Shown here: positions 9,466 to 17,173 of the stretch, in pieces
How positions within the stretch are numbered: the stretch's first letter is position 1
Layout: the number at the start of each line of letters is the position of its first letter
DNA from: Bosea sp. RAC05
GTDB taxonomy: Bacteria > Pseudomonadota > Alphaproteobacteria > Rhizobiales > Beijerinckiaceae
DNA length: 64,000 nucleotides
Assembly (NCBI RefSeq): GCF_001713455.1
Contig: NZ_CP016464.1
Location: 4,264,001 to 4,328,000 of the forward strand
Reading direction: 5' to 3'
Notes under the pieces: model-generated
What the model saw: only the letters and a program-made list of their open reading frames with translations
Databases searched by the model: none
What the model was told of the DNA's origin: nothing
Position numbers and translations under genes: made by a program

Positions 9466-9488
9466 ATTGTATACGTTCAGCATGCAAT
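9466..9488 (-). promoter_or_regulatory. Candidate GntR-type operator (ATTGTATAC-N10-CAAT), site 1
   Basis: The element begins ATTGTATAC and ends CAAT 10 bases later, 35 bases upstream of the binding-protein start at 9431. The same 23-base arrangement (16 identical positions) occurs at 13409-13431 upstream of the paralogous binding protein. The TGTATAC core resembles sites of FCD-type GntR regulators, and such a gene lies at 16426-17091. Confidence 0.45.
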
Positions 9489-9511
9489 GAGGCCATCGCC
9501 CGGGATGATTG

Positions 9512-10501
9512 TCAACGCGGGGCGCCGGCTTTTTCGACATGGCCGAGCGCCTTCTCCAGGCGGCGGTACTCCTCGGGCGGCAGCGGCGCGAAGGGCGGGC
9601 GCACGGCATCGCAGGCGAGCCGCCCGAGGATCTTCAGGCAGGCCTTGAGCCGGGTGGTGGCGCGCCCGCCCGGCGCCTCGCGATAGACCGCGCAGGCGAG
9701 CGGATAGATCGCGTCGTGCCAGTGCCGGGCCTGCTCCCAGTCGCCGGCCTGTGCCGCGCGCCAGAGCGCCACCAGCGGCGCCGGCGTCACCGCCGCGAGG
9801 CTGACCTGGCTGCCCTCGGAGCCGATCAGATAGCTCGTCAGCAGATGCTCGTCGCCGGAGCCGAGCACCGCAAGGTCCGGCCGCAATCCCTTGGCGAGCC
9901 GCCGGTTGGCGTCGTAGGTCGCGACCTCCCAGCTGCCCTCCTTGATGCCGCAGACGCGCGGCAGCGCCACCAGCCCCGCCAGCGTCGCCGTGTCATAGGG
10001 CATGGACCCTGCCCCCACCGGCGCCTGGTAGAGCAGGAAGGGCAGGCCGCAGCCCGCCATGGCGTGCCGGTGATGCAGCAGCGCCGAATCGCGATCGCGG
10101 AACAGCCCCCAGGCATTGGGCGGAAACAGCAGGATGGCGTCGGCGCCCGCCTCCTCCGCATCGCGTGCGTGCAGCGCGGCGTCGAGGCTTGATTCCGCAT
10201 TCACCCCGCTTGTCAGGAAGACGCCCGGCCCCAGCACCTCCCGGCAGATCGCGACGACGCGGCGCTTCTCCTCGCGCGTCAGCAGGAAGTTCTCGCCGGC
10301 ATGGCCGTTGATCAGCAGCCCCTCGATGCCGTCATGCCCCGCGACCGCCGCGACATGGTCGGCGAGCGCCTGCTCGTCCATCCGGAACGCTGGCGTCATC
10401 GGGCAGATCGTCGCCGCATGGATGCCGGTCAGGCGCGCGATGGCCGCCGTGACAAGGGCATCGGGTGCGATGGCGGGATCAGACATGCTGTGGCTGTTCA
10501 T
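9512..10501 (-). CDS. Dihydrodipicolinate synthase/N-acetylneuraminate lyase family protein
   Basis: 329-residue TIM-barrel class I aldolase. The Schiff-base lysine is in GIKEGSWE and the catalytic tyrosine region is LLYQAP; the GLLINGHAGENFLLT segment matches the family's G-G-E/T loop. Members make or break C-C bonds of pyruvate-derived acids; some, such as 1-pyrroline-4-hydroxy-2-carboxylate deaminase, act in hydroxyproline breakdown. It follows the HcnABC-like dehydrogenase genes, overlapping the last one, so it likely uses their product. The start is uncertain: 10501 gives MNSHSMSD, and an in-frame ATG at 10486 is possible. Not a lysine-pathway dapA by context. Confidence 0.85.
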   Translation of the reverse strand: MNSHSMSDPAIAPDALVTAAIARLTGIHAATICPMTPAFRMDEQALADHVAAVAGHDGIEGLLINGHAGENFLLTREEKRRVVAICREVLGPGVFLTSGVNAESSLDAALHARDAEEAGADAILLFPPNAWGLFRDRDSALLHHRHAMAGCGLPFLLYQAPVGAGSMPYDTATLAGLVALPRVCGIKEGSWEVATYDANRRLAKGLRPDLAVLGSGDEHLLTSYLIGSEGSQVSLAAVTPAPLVALWRAAQAGDWEQARHWHDAIYPLACAVYREAPGGRATTRLKACLKILGRLACDAVRPPFAPLPPEEYRRLEKALGHVEKAGAPR

Positions 10502-11648
10502 CGGTGGCTCGGCCTGCATCGGCGGATGGGGTGGTCGGGGCGGCTGGCGGAGCCAGCAGCCGGTCGATCGGGAAGAGCGGGTCGGCAGGCTCCTGCCCGA
10601 GGATGCGCTGGGCGAGCAGCCGGGCGATGTAGGGGCCGCTGGTGTAGCCGGAGTGGACGCTGCCGCAGACATAGGCGTCGGGGATGCCCGGGATCGGCCC
10701 GGCCGCCGGCAGCGCGTCGGCCGTCTCGGCTTCCAGCCCCGCCCAGGCGCGGGCCAGCCTGGCATTCCGCAGCGCGGGAATGGCATGGCAGGCGAGGCGC
10801 ATATTGCCGATCAGGCTCTCGGGCACGAGTTCGGCGCCGCCGCGCTGCCGGTCGCCCTTGCCCTGCCAGCCGCCGCCGATCACCACCGTGCCGTGCGGAT
10901 ACTGCTTCAGCGACAACAGTCCGCTGGCGATGCCGACGACGGTGCGCATGACCGGCGCGACGCGCTCGGTCACCGCGAGCTGGTTCACCAGCACCTTGAT
11001 GGGCAGGTCGATGCCGAGCCAGGCCGCCATCTCCTCGAGCCAGACCCCTCCCGCCAGCACGAGCCGCCTGGCCCGGACGGGACCTCGCTCGGTCTGAACG
11101 GCAAAGCCGCCCTCCTCGCGCTCGACGCCCGAGACGGGCGTCTCCTCGCGCAGATCGACCCCGGCCTCGATCAGCGCGGCGCGATAGGCCTGCCCCGTCA
11201 GATAGGCATTGGCGTAGCCGTCGACCTTGCAGTGCCCGGCGAGCAGGACGCCTTCGCCCAGCCCCGGCTCGACCGCGCGCGCGGCCGCTTCCGAGATCAG
11301 CTCGATCGGCGCACCGGCCTCGCGGCGCTTGCCGGCCCGGAAGCTGAGCAGTTCCGCCTCGCGCGGCGTGAAGGCGAGCGACAGCCCGTCGCAGACGACA
11401 ACGCCGACATCGTGCCCGAGCCACTCCCGCGCCGAGGCCCACATCGCATGCGCCTGCAGCGCATAGGGGATCAGCGCCACCCGCGTCATCTGCATGGTCA
11501 GCGTGCCCGCGTTCACGCCGGAGGCCTCGCGGCACAGCGCACCGCGCTCGAACAGCACGGTCCTCATGCCGGCCCGCGCGCAGAACAGCGCCACCGTCGC
11601 GCCATGGATGCCGCCGCCGACGATGGCGAGATCGTAGGGTGCGCTCAT
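10479..11648 (-). CDS. FAD-dependent oxidoreductase, HcnC/opine-oxidase-beta-like subunit
   Basis: 389-residue flavoprotein of the D-amino-acid oxidase/glycine oxidase fold. The N-terminal dinucleotide-binding motif is AIVGGGIHGATVAL, and the C-terminal FAD-contacting region is GAGLEAETADALPAAGPIPG. In three-subunit enzymes such as HcnABC, opine oxidase and D-hydroxyproline dehydrogenase this subunit oxidises the amino-acid substrate. The start at 11648 overlaps the previous gene's stop as ATGA; the longer open frame lies inside that gene. The substrate cannot be assigned. Confidence 0.88.
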   Translation of the reverse strand: MSAPYDLAIVGGGIHGATVALFCARAGMRTVLFERGALCREASGVNAGTLTMQMTRVALIPYALQAHAMWASAREWLGHDVGVVVCDGLSLAFTPREAELLSFRAGKRREAGAPIELISEAAARAVEPGLGEGVLLAGHCKVDGYANAYLTGQAYRAALIEAGVDLREETPVSGVEREEGGFAVQTERGPVRARRLVLAGGVWLEEMAAWLGIDLPIKVLVNQLAVTERVAPVMRTVVGIASGLLSLKQYPHGTVVIGGGWQGKGDRQRGGAELVPESLIGNMRLACHAIPALRNARLARAWAGLEAETADALPAAGPIPGIPDAYVCGSVHSGYTSGPYIARLLAQRILGQEPADPLFPIDRLLAPPAAPTTPSADAGRATDEQPQHV

Positions 11649-13072
11649 AGCGGGGCCGGAGTCGGCACGGGGATGTCGGCATAGTCGAACTGGCCGAGCA
11701 GATCGGCCAGAGGCACGGGACGCAGCGGCGGCCGCCCGGTCCAGTAGCCCGCCGCCTCGCGCGACCCGACATGGCGGGCGAGCAGCGTCGCCGCCGTCTC
11801 GCCGCACATCCGGCCCTGGCAGGGACCCATGCCGCAGCGGGTGAAATGCTTAAGCTGGTTGATCTCGCGCGCGCCGGCCGCGATGGCGGCCTCGATTTCG
11901 CCGCGGCGGACATCCTCGCAGCGGCAGATCACCGTCTCGGCCGCGATCGCCTCGACCATCGCCGGCCGCGCCCGCATCAGCCGATTGATCGCGCCGGCGA
12001 AGACCAGCGCCTTGTCGAGCGCCGCCCGCGCCGCCCCCGCCTCGCGTGCGAAGACATCGGCCGGCAGCCGCCCCTCATCCTGCGCCACCGCCAGCCCCGC
12101 GAGCCGCCCCGAGAGCCGCGCCGGCTCGGCCCCCGCCACGGCCGCTCCGTCGCCGACGGCATAGAGCCCCGCGACCGAGCAGCGCCCGAACGCATCGCGC
12201 ACCGGCGTCCAGCCGCCCGCGTCGGGCGCGAAGCGATGCGCGGCGCGCAGCAGCTTCGGGATCTCGCAGCCCGGCACCAGCCCATGGCCGATGGCGAGCG
12301 CATCCACATCGAACACGCGCGAGCGGCCGCCCGTCAGCCGGCCCTCCCCATCGACCGGCGCGACCGTCACCGTCTCGCAGGTCTCTCCGCCCGAGACGCC
12401 CGTGACCATATGGCGAAACAGCACCGGCACGCGCGCCGCGCCCAGCTTCAGCGCCCAGCCGAGCCCCTGCCGCAGCAGATCCGGCCGGCTCGCCATCGCC
12501 GGCAGCGCCTTCAGCCAGTCGCCCGGCCCCGCGAGATCGACCACCGCCGCGACCGCGCCGCCCCCGGCGACGATCTTGGCCGCGACCGCCGCCAGCAGCG
12601 GCCCGCAACCCGCCACCACGGTGCGCCGGCCCGGCACCATGCCCTGCGATTTCAAGAGGATCGTCGCCGCCGCGAGCCCGATCACGCCCGGCGTCGTCCA
12701 GCCCGGAAAGGGCACCAGCCGCTCATGCGCGCCGGTGGCGGCGACCAGCCGCGGAGCGGTGAAGCTCTCGCTCCCCGCCGCCGTCACGGCGTCGACGCGG
12801 AAGGCGCCCGAGATCGACCAGACCCGCGCCCCACCCTTCCAGACCACGGCCGAGGCGGCGACCGCCGCGCGAAGGCCATCGCCGGCCGCATCGTCGGCGC
12901 CCCGCGCCCCCGCTGCGACGGAGAGGGGCGGCGGCGGCGCGCGGTAGACCTGCCCGCCGGGCGCGAAGGCCTCGTCCAGCAGCACGACCTGAAGGCCGGC
13001 CTCGCTGGCGGCCAGCGCGGCTGCGGCGCCGGCCGGCCCGGCTCCCACGACGATGAGGTCGGCCGGCGTCAT
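11645..13072 (-). CDS. NAD(P)/FAD-binding oxidoreductase with BFD-like [2Fe-2S] domain, HcnB-like subunit
   Basis: 475-residue subunit of the same complex. It has an N-terminal FAD site (IVVGAGPAGAAAAL), a second nucleotide site (VVAGCGPLLAAVA), and a C-terminal bacterioferritin-associated-ferredoxin-like cluster domain with CRCEDVRRGEIEAA followed by CGMGPCQGRMC. Such alpha subunits pass electrons from the flavin subunit through iron-sulfur centres toward the respiratory chain. The ATG at 13072 directly follows the stop of the small ferredoxin-like gene and overlaps the next gene by four bases. Confidence 0.88.
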   Translation of the reverse strand: MTPADLIVVGAGPAGAAAALAASEAGLQVVLLDEAFAPGGQVYRAPPPPLSVAAGARGADDAAGDGLRAAVAASAVVWKGGARVWSISGAFRVDAVTAAGSESFTAPRLVAATGAHERLVPFPGWTTPGVIGLAAATILLKSQGMVPGRRTVVAGCGPLLAAVAAKIVAGGGAVAAVVDLAGPGDWLKALPAMASRPDLLRQGLGWALKLGAARVPVLFRHMVTGVSGGETCETVTVAPVDGEGRLTGGRSRVFDVDALAIGHGLVPGCEIPKLLRAAHRFAPDAGGWTPVRDAFGRCSVAGLYAVGDGAAVAGAEPARLSGRLAGLAVAQDEGRLPADVFAREAGAARAALDKALVFAGAINRLMRARPAMVEAIAAETVICRCEDVRRGEIEAAIAAGAREINQLKHFTRCGMGPCQGRMCGETAATLLARHVGSREAAGYWTGRPPLRPVPLADLLGQFDYADIPVPTPAPL

Positions 13073-13073
13073 C

Positions 13074-13361
13074 CTAGAGCGAGCCCTTGAGTTCGACGAT
13101 GAGCCCATCCTCGACCGGCACCTGGCAGGACTGGCGCAGCACGCCGTCGACCCGCACCACGCATTCCTGGCAGACTCCCATGAAGCAGTAGGCGCCGCGT
13201 GGCGAAAACTCGCGGGGACTATGGCGCAGCCGGGCCATTCCGGCAGCCAGCAGCGCCGCCGCCAGGGTCTCGCCGCAATGGGCCATGACGCTGCGCCCTT
13301 CGACCGTCAGCGTCACGGCGTCACCCCGCCGGAAGGCGTCCTTCATCCGCAGAGCCGTCAT
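13074..13361 (-). CDS. (2Fe-2S)-binding protein, HcnA/opine-oxidase-gamma-like subunit
   Basis: 95-residue ferredoxin-like subunit. Cluster cysteines are visible in AHCGE, YCFMGVCQEC and the final QSC. In HcnA, OoxG and LhpE-type proteins it is the small electron-transfer subunit of the heterotrimer. First gene of the minus-strand set ferredoxin, HcnB-like, HcnC-like, DHDPS-like. The start at 13361 is used; an in-frame ATG at 13346 (MKDAFRRG) is an alternative. Divergent from the binding protein at 13510. Confidence 0.85.
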   Translation of the reverse strand: MTALRMKDAFRRGDAVTLTVEGRSVMAHCGETLAAALLAAGMARLRHSPREFSPRGAYCFMGVCQECVVRVDGVLRQSCQVPVEDGLIVELKGSL

Positions 13362-13408
13362 CCGTCAGCCCATATTCCCCGCTCGCAGCCGCTTTACACG
13401 GGCCAACC

Positions 13409-13431
13409 ATTGTATACACTCCATAGACAAT
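13409..13431. promoter_or_regulatory. Candidate GntR-type operator (ATTGTATAC-N10-CAAT), site 2
   Basis: It lies in the divergent region between the ferredoxin-like gene and binding protein 2. The outer ends ATTGT and ACAAT form an inverted repeat, and an internal TGTATACA is a perfect 8-base palindrome. It shares 16 of 23 positions with the element at 9466-9488. One site here could control both directions. Confidence 0.5.
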
Positions 13432-13509
13432 CGGTGCAACATGTCCAGCCTTCGAGAGCAGGCCGTGGCCGCAGCCGAGGCGTTCAACCGACCAGTCTGA
13501 GGGGACTCC

Positions 13510-14322
13510 ATGTTCAAGAAAATCGCACTCGGCCTCGCCGCGCTCCTGGGCGTCGCCAGTGCCACCCTGCCCACTGATGCGAGCGCCCGCACGCTCGACG
13601 AGATCCTGAAGTCCGGCACGCTCAAGGTCGGCGTCAACCCGACGCTGCCGCCGCTGGCCAAGTTCGACGAGAAGAACCAGATCGTCGGCTTCGACGTCGA
13701 TTTCGCGACCGAGATCGCCAAGATGCTCGGCGTGAAGCTGGAGATCGTACAGACCGGTTCGCCCGACCGCATTCCCTTCGTCGCCTCGGGCAAGATCGAT
13801 CTCGTCATGGGCGCGATGACGCGCAATCCCGAGCGCGCCAAGGTCATCGACTTCACCGTGCCCGTTCACACCGAGGTCTTCGGCGTGCTGACGACCGAGG
13901 CCAAGCCCTACAAGGACTGGAAGGAACTCGACAGCCCGAGCGTCACCCTGATCCAGGTGCGCGGCACCACCCCGGTCAAGTTCATCGAGGATAACCTCAA
14001 GCAGGCCAAGGTCACGCTGCTCGACAACTACCCCGACGCGGTGCGCGCGCTGGCACAGGGCCGCGGCGACGCGATGATCGACGTCATCGACTTCGTCGGC
14101 GAGCAGATGAACCGCTTCAAGGACGTGAAGTGGAAGGTCGTCGAGACGCCGGTCGACGTCTACTACTGCAGCTTCGGCCTGGCCAAAAACGCCACCGGCC
14201 TGAAGGACTGGCTCAACGTCGCGATCTTCGAGATGCATCGCCGCGGCAAGACAGACGAGATGTGGATCAAGTGGTTCGGCATCAAGATGCTCAACCCGAC
14301 CGGCTTCACGCCCTACTTCTGA
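13510..14322 (+). CDS. Amino-acid ABC transporter substrate-binding protein (paralogue 2)
   Basis: 270-residue periplasmic SBP family 3 protein, signal peptide about residues 1-25 (ASA), mature start RTLDEILKSGTLKVGVNPTLPP. It closely resembles the protein at 8622-9431 throughout, so the pair arose by duplication. No permease or ATPase gene follows it, so it probably feeds the importer at 6333-8443, widening or tuning its substrate range. The ribosome site TGAGGGGA is 8 bases before the ATG. Confidence 0.92.
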   Translation: MFKKIALGLAALLGVASATLPTDASARTLDEILKSGTLKVGVNPTLPPLAKFDEKNQIVGFDVDFATEIAKMLGVKLEIVQTGSPDRIPFVASGKIDLVMGAMTRNPERAKVIDFTVPVHTEVFGVLTTEAKPYKDWKELDSPSVTLIQVRGTTPVKFIEDNLKQAKVTLLDNYPDAVRALAQGRGDAMIDVIDFVGEQMNRFKDVKWKVVETPVDVYYCSFGLAKNATGLKDWLNVAIFEMHRRGKTDEMWIKWFGIKMLNPTGFTPYF

Positions 14323-14342
14323 GGCCTTCCTCAACAAAACAC

Positions 14343-14453
14343 GCCGTCATCCCGGACAAGCCGCGTCAGCGGCGCTGCTCCGGGATCCATCGTAGAGTGC
14401 AGTTCCCTACGATGGATCCCGGCGCTCCGCTTCGCTGCGGCCGGGATGACGGC
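14343..14453. repeat. Palindromic intergenic repeat, CGTCATCCCGG family (copy 1)
   Basis: Nested palindrome: perfect 13-base outer arms (14343-14355 and 14441-14453) and 14-base inner arms (14382-14395 and 14407-14420). Related copies are at 23580-23692 and 40344-40450. It lies between the binding protein and the phosphotriesterase-like gene and could fold into a strong hairpin in the message. Confidence 0.85.
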
Positions 14454-14494
14454 GCGACTGAAACAGCGTCCGAGACAGCCGGGCCATCCTCGAC

Positions 14495-15538
14495 ATGCCG
14501 CCGAACCGCCCCGCCGCCCCCGGCGAGATCCAGACCGTCTGCGGCCCGATCGCGCCCGCCGATCTCGGACCCACGCTGATGCACGAGCATCTGCTCTGCG
14601 ATGTCACGCCGCCCGAACTCGCCGCGCAGGGACTCCCGGAAGTCGAGATCACGCCCTGGAACGCCGCCGAGATTCGCTACCACTGGTGCCGGCATTACGG
14701 GAACCACATCCTCTCGGACGTCGCGGAGATGACGCAGGAGGTGCGGCTCTTCCGCGAGCGCGGCGGCCGCGCCATCGTCGAGCTGACCATCGAGGGCATC
14801 AAGCCCGATCCGCTCGGCCTGCGCGCGATTGCGCAGGCGACCGGCGTGGCCATCGTCGCCGGCTGCGGCGTCTATATCGAGAGCTTCGCCGGCGAGGCCC
14901 TGACCACGCGCTCGACCGACGACTTGGCCGCGCTGATGATCGCCAGCGTCCGCGACGGCCTGCACGGCAGCGATGTCCGCGCCGGCATCATCGGCGAGAT
15001 CGGCATCAGCGACCCGCCCACCCCGGGCGAGTTGCGCGCCCTCACCGCCGCAGCCATCGCCCAGCGCGAGACCGGCGCCAGCATCAACGTCCATCCCGGA
15101 CGCGACCCCGCCTCGCCCCTGCAGGTCGTCGCGCATGTCGCGGCGGCCGGCGGCGACGTCACGCGCCTGATCATCAGCCATCTCGACCGCACCTTCTCCA
15201 CGCTGGATCAGGCGCTGGCGTTGGTCGAGACGGGTGCCGTCGCCGAATGGGATTTCTTCGGCATCGAATCCTCGCACTACCCCTTCGCCCCGATCGACCT
15301 GCCCAATGACGGCATGCGGCTGAACGGGATCGCGGGGCTCGTCGCGCGCGGCCATGGCGCGCAGGTGACGCTCTCGCAGGACATCTGCACGAAGACGCGC
15401 CTGTGCCGCCATGGCGGCCATGGCTATGGTCATCTGATCGAGAATGTGGTGCCGATGATGCGCCGCAAGGGATTCGACGAGGCCATGATCGACCAGTTCC
15501 TGATCGAAACGCCGCGCCGGCTGCTCACTCTTGTCTGA
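14495..15538 (+). CDS. Phosphotriesterase-family hydrolase (PHP/lactonase-like)
   Basis: 347-residue TIM-barrel protein of the amidohydrolase superfamily. The metal-binding HxH is in TLMHEHLLCD, followed by the barrel motifs VELTIEG (bridging acid position), INVHPGRD and IISHLDRT; the C-terminal half carries QDICTKTRL in the usual metal-aspartate place. A glutamate appears where classic phosphotriesterases have a carboxylated lysine, as in E. coli PHP. Natural substrates in this family are often lactones. It is translationally coupled to the DMT permease and lies beside binding protein 2, which suggests a role in the same pathway. Confidence 0.8.
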   Translation: MPPNRPAAPGEIQTVCGPIAPADLGPTLMHEHLLCDVTPPELAAQGLPEVEITPWNAAEIRYHWCRHYGNHILSDVAEMTQEVRLFRERGGRAIVELTIEGIKPDPLGLRAIAQATGVAIVAGCGVYIESFAGEALTTRSTDDLAALMIASVRDGLHGSDVRAGIIGEIGISDPPTPGELRALTAAAIAQRETGASINVHPGRDPASPLQVVAHVAAAGGDVTRLIISHLDRTFSTLDQALALVETGAVAEWDFFGIESSHYPFAPIDLPNDGMRLNGIAGLVARGHGAQVTLSQDICTKTRLCRHGGHGYGHLIENVVPMMRRKGFDEAMIDQFLIETPRRLLTLV

Positions 15539-16412
15539 GGCCGGCGTCGAGGCGGCCGCACGCGCGAGGCGCGACATCCTCATCGGCGCCGCGCTGATGG
15601 TGGTGTCGACCTTCTGCTTCGTCAGCCTCGATTCGATCCTCAAGGCGCTGGCGGCGCGGCACGACGTGCTCTTCCTCGCCTGGGGCCGCAACCTGTTCCA
15701 GGTCGTCTATCTCGTCGCCGTCATGCCGCTCTTTGGCGCGCGCCGGATGCTGTTGACGCGCCACCCCGTCATCCAGCTCTGCCGCGGCGCGGCGCTGGTC
15801 GGCACCACGGTCTTCATCGTGCTGGCGCTGAAATCCATGCCGCTGGCCCAGACCTACGCCATCACCTTCTCGGCCCCGCTGATCGCGACCATCCTCGCCA
15901 TGGTCTTCCTTAAGGAGCGCCCCTCGCTGAGGCGCTGGGCGCTGATCCTGATCGGATTCGGCGGCGTCATGGTCGCGCTGCAGCCGACAGCGCCGGGCGC
16001 CGGCGGCTTTCTCGTCTTTCCGCTCGCCATGGCGCTGGCGAACGCCGGCTATCACGTCCTGACGCGGGCCATCGCCGCCGATGAGGACCCGCTGGCTATG
16101 CTGTTCCAGGTCGGCTTCTTCGCCTTCCTGCTGACCTCGCTCGCCCTGCCCTGGTCCTGGTCGCGGATGGAACCCTGGGAATGGGGCGTGCTGGCGGTCG
16201 GCGGTGCCTTCGGCACGCTCGCCCATCTCCTGCTGATCGAGGCCTTCCGGCGGGCGCCGACCGCGGTGATCTCGCCGATGATCTATTCGCAGATCATCGC
16301 TGCCTGCCTGATCGGCTACTTCGCCTTCGGCGAGGTTCCCACGCTGGCCACCCTGCTGGGCGCGGCGATCGTCGTCGCCAGCGGCGTGGCGCTGATCCGC
16401 TCGCGGGGTTGA
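15531..16412 (+). CDS. EamA/DMT-family transporter
   Basis: 293-residue inner-membrane protein with about ten hydrophobic helices and the two-repeat layout of the drug/metabolite transporter superfamily. The only start fitting the whole first helix is TTG at 15531, which overlaps the stop of the phosphotriesterase-like gene by eight bases, implying coupled translation. Members move amino acids, nucleobases or metabolites, often outward; the direction and substrate here are unknown. Confidence 0.85.
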   Translation: MSEAGVEAAARARRDILIGAALMVVSTFCFVSLDSILKALAARHDVLFLAWGRNLFQVVYLVAVMPLFGARRMLLTRHPVIQLCRGAALVGTTVFIVLALKSMPLAQTYAITFSAPLIATILAMVFLKERPSLRRWALILIGFGGVMVALQPTAPGAGGFLVFPLAMALANAGYHVLTRAIAADEDPLAMLFQVGFFAFLLTSLALPWSWSRMEPWEWGVLAVGGAFGTLAHLLLIEAFRRAPTAVISPMIYSQIIAACLIGYFAFGEVPTLATLLGAAIVVASGVALIRSRG

Positions 16413-16425
16413 GCCGCCGCTCCGT

Positions 16426-17091
16426 TCAGGAGATGTTGTCGAGCGAGAAGCGCGACAGGCTCCGGATATGCGCCTGGGCGGCCTTGCGGGCGCGCTTGGG
16501 GTCCTCGGCCTCCAGCGCGACCACGATCTCGAGATGCTCGACCGCATCCTGCCCGACGCGGTCGGCGAGGCGGGCGATCTCGAACAGCCGCGTCGTCACC
16601 CGCAGCGAGCGGATCATCTGCCCCATCACGGCATTGCCGCAGCCGTCGATATAGAGGCCGTGGACATTGTCGTCGGAGCGCCAGTGGGCGTCGGTGTGAT
16701 AGGTCGTCGCCGCCATCAGCTCGTCGATCTCTCGATGAACCATGGCGAGCTTGGCCTGCGACAGCCGCCCCGCGGCGAGCGCCGCCGCCTCGCCCTCGAG
16801 CAGTTCGCGCACCTTCAGGCTCTGCAGATATTCGCCGAGATCGACATTGCGCACCATGAAGGAGCGGTTGGCGGCCTTCACCACCAGGCCCTCGCCCTCC
16901 AGGCGCTGCAGCGCCTCGCGCAGCGGCGTCCGCGAGATGCCGAGCACATCGGCGAGCTTCGCCTCGACGATGACCTCGCCGCCCTTGAGCCGGCGCCCGC
17001 GCACCATGTCCGACACCGCCTTGTAGGCGAGGTTGGAGAGGTTGTAGCCGCCGGTCTGCTCGGGGGTTTCGCCCGGCTCGGTCAGGGTCAT
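16426..17091 (-). CDS. GntR-family transcriptional regulator (FCD/FadR subfamily)
   Basis: 221-residue regulator with an N-terminal winged helix (LADVLGISRTPLREALQRLEGEGLV) and a C-terminal helical FCD ligand domain with the metal-binding pattern D...H...H (EIDELM...HTDAHWRSDDNVHG and later H). FCD regulators usually sense a carboxylic acid and repress catabolic genes. It lies 83 bases downstream of the dihydropyrimidinase gene on the same strand and is the best candidate to bind the TGTATAC elements at 9466, 13409 and 18673. Confidence 0.9.
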   Translation of the reverse strand: MTLTEPGETPEQTGGYNLSNLAYKAVSDMVRGRRLKGGEVIVEAKLADVLGISRTPLREALQRLEGEGLVVKAANRSFMVRNVDLGEYLQSLKVRELLEGEAAALAAGRLSQAKLAMVHREIDELMAATTYHTDAHWRSDDNVHGLYIDGCGNAVMGQMIRSLRVTTRLFEIARLADRVGQDAVEHLEIVVALEAEDPKRARKAAQAHIRSLSRFSLDNIS

Positions 17092-17173
17092 GCTTGAGTC
17101 TTCGTCCTCAGGTTGCAGAACCGTCTTTGGACGAGCCGGCGCCGGCCATCAAGTCCGGAAGCGGCGCCGGCCG

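Noticed and set aside
9512..10501. Biosynthetic dapA
   Set aside because: The gene is embedded in a catabolic operon behind an HcnABC-like dehydrogenase, and no lysine-pathway neighbour is present.
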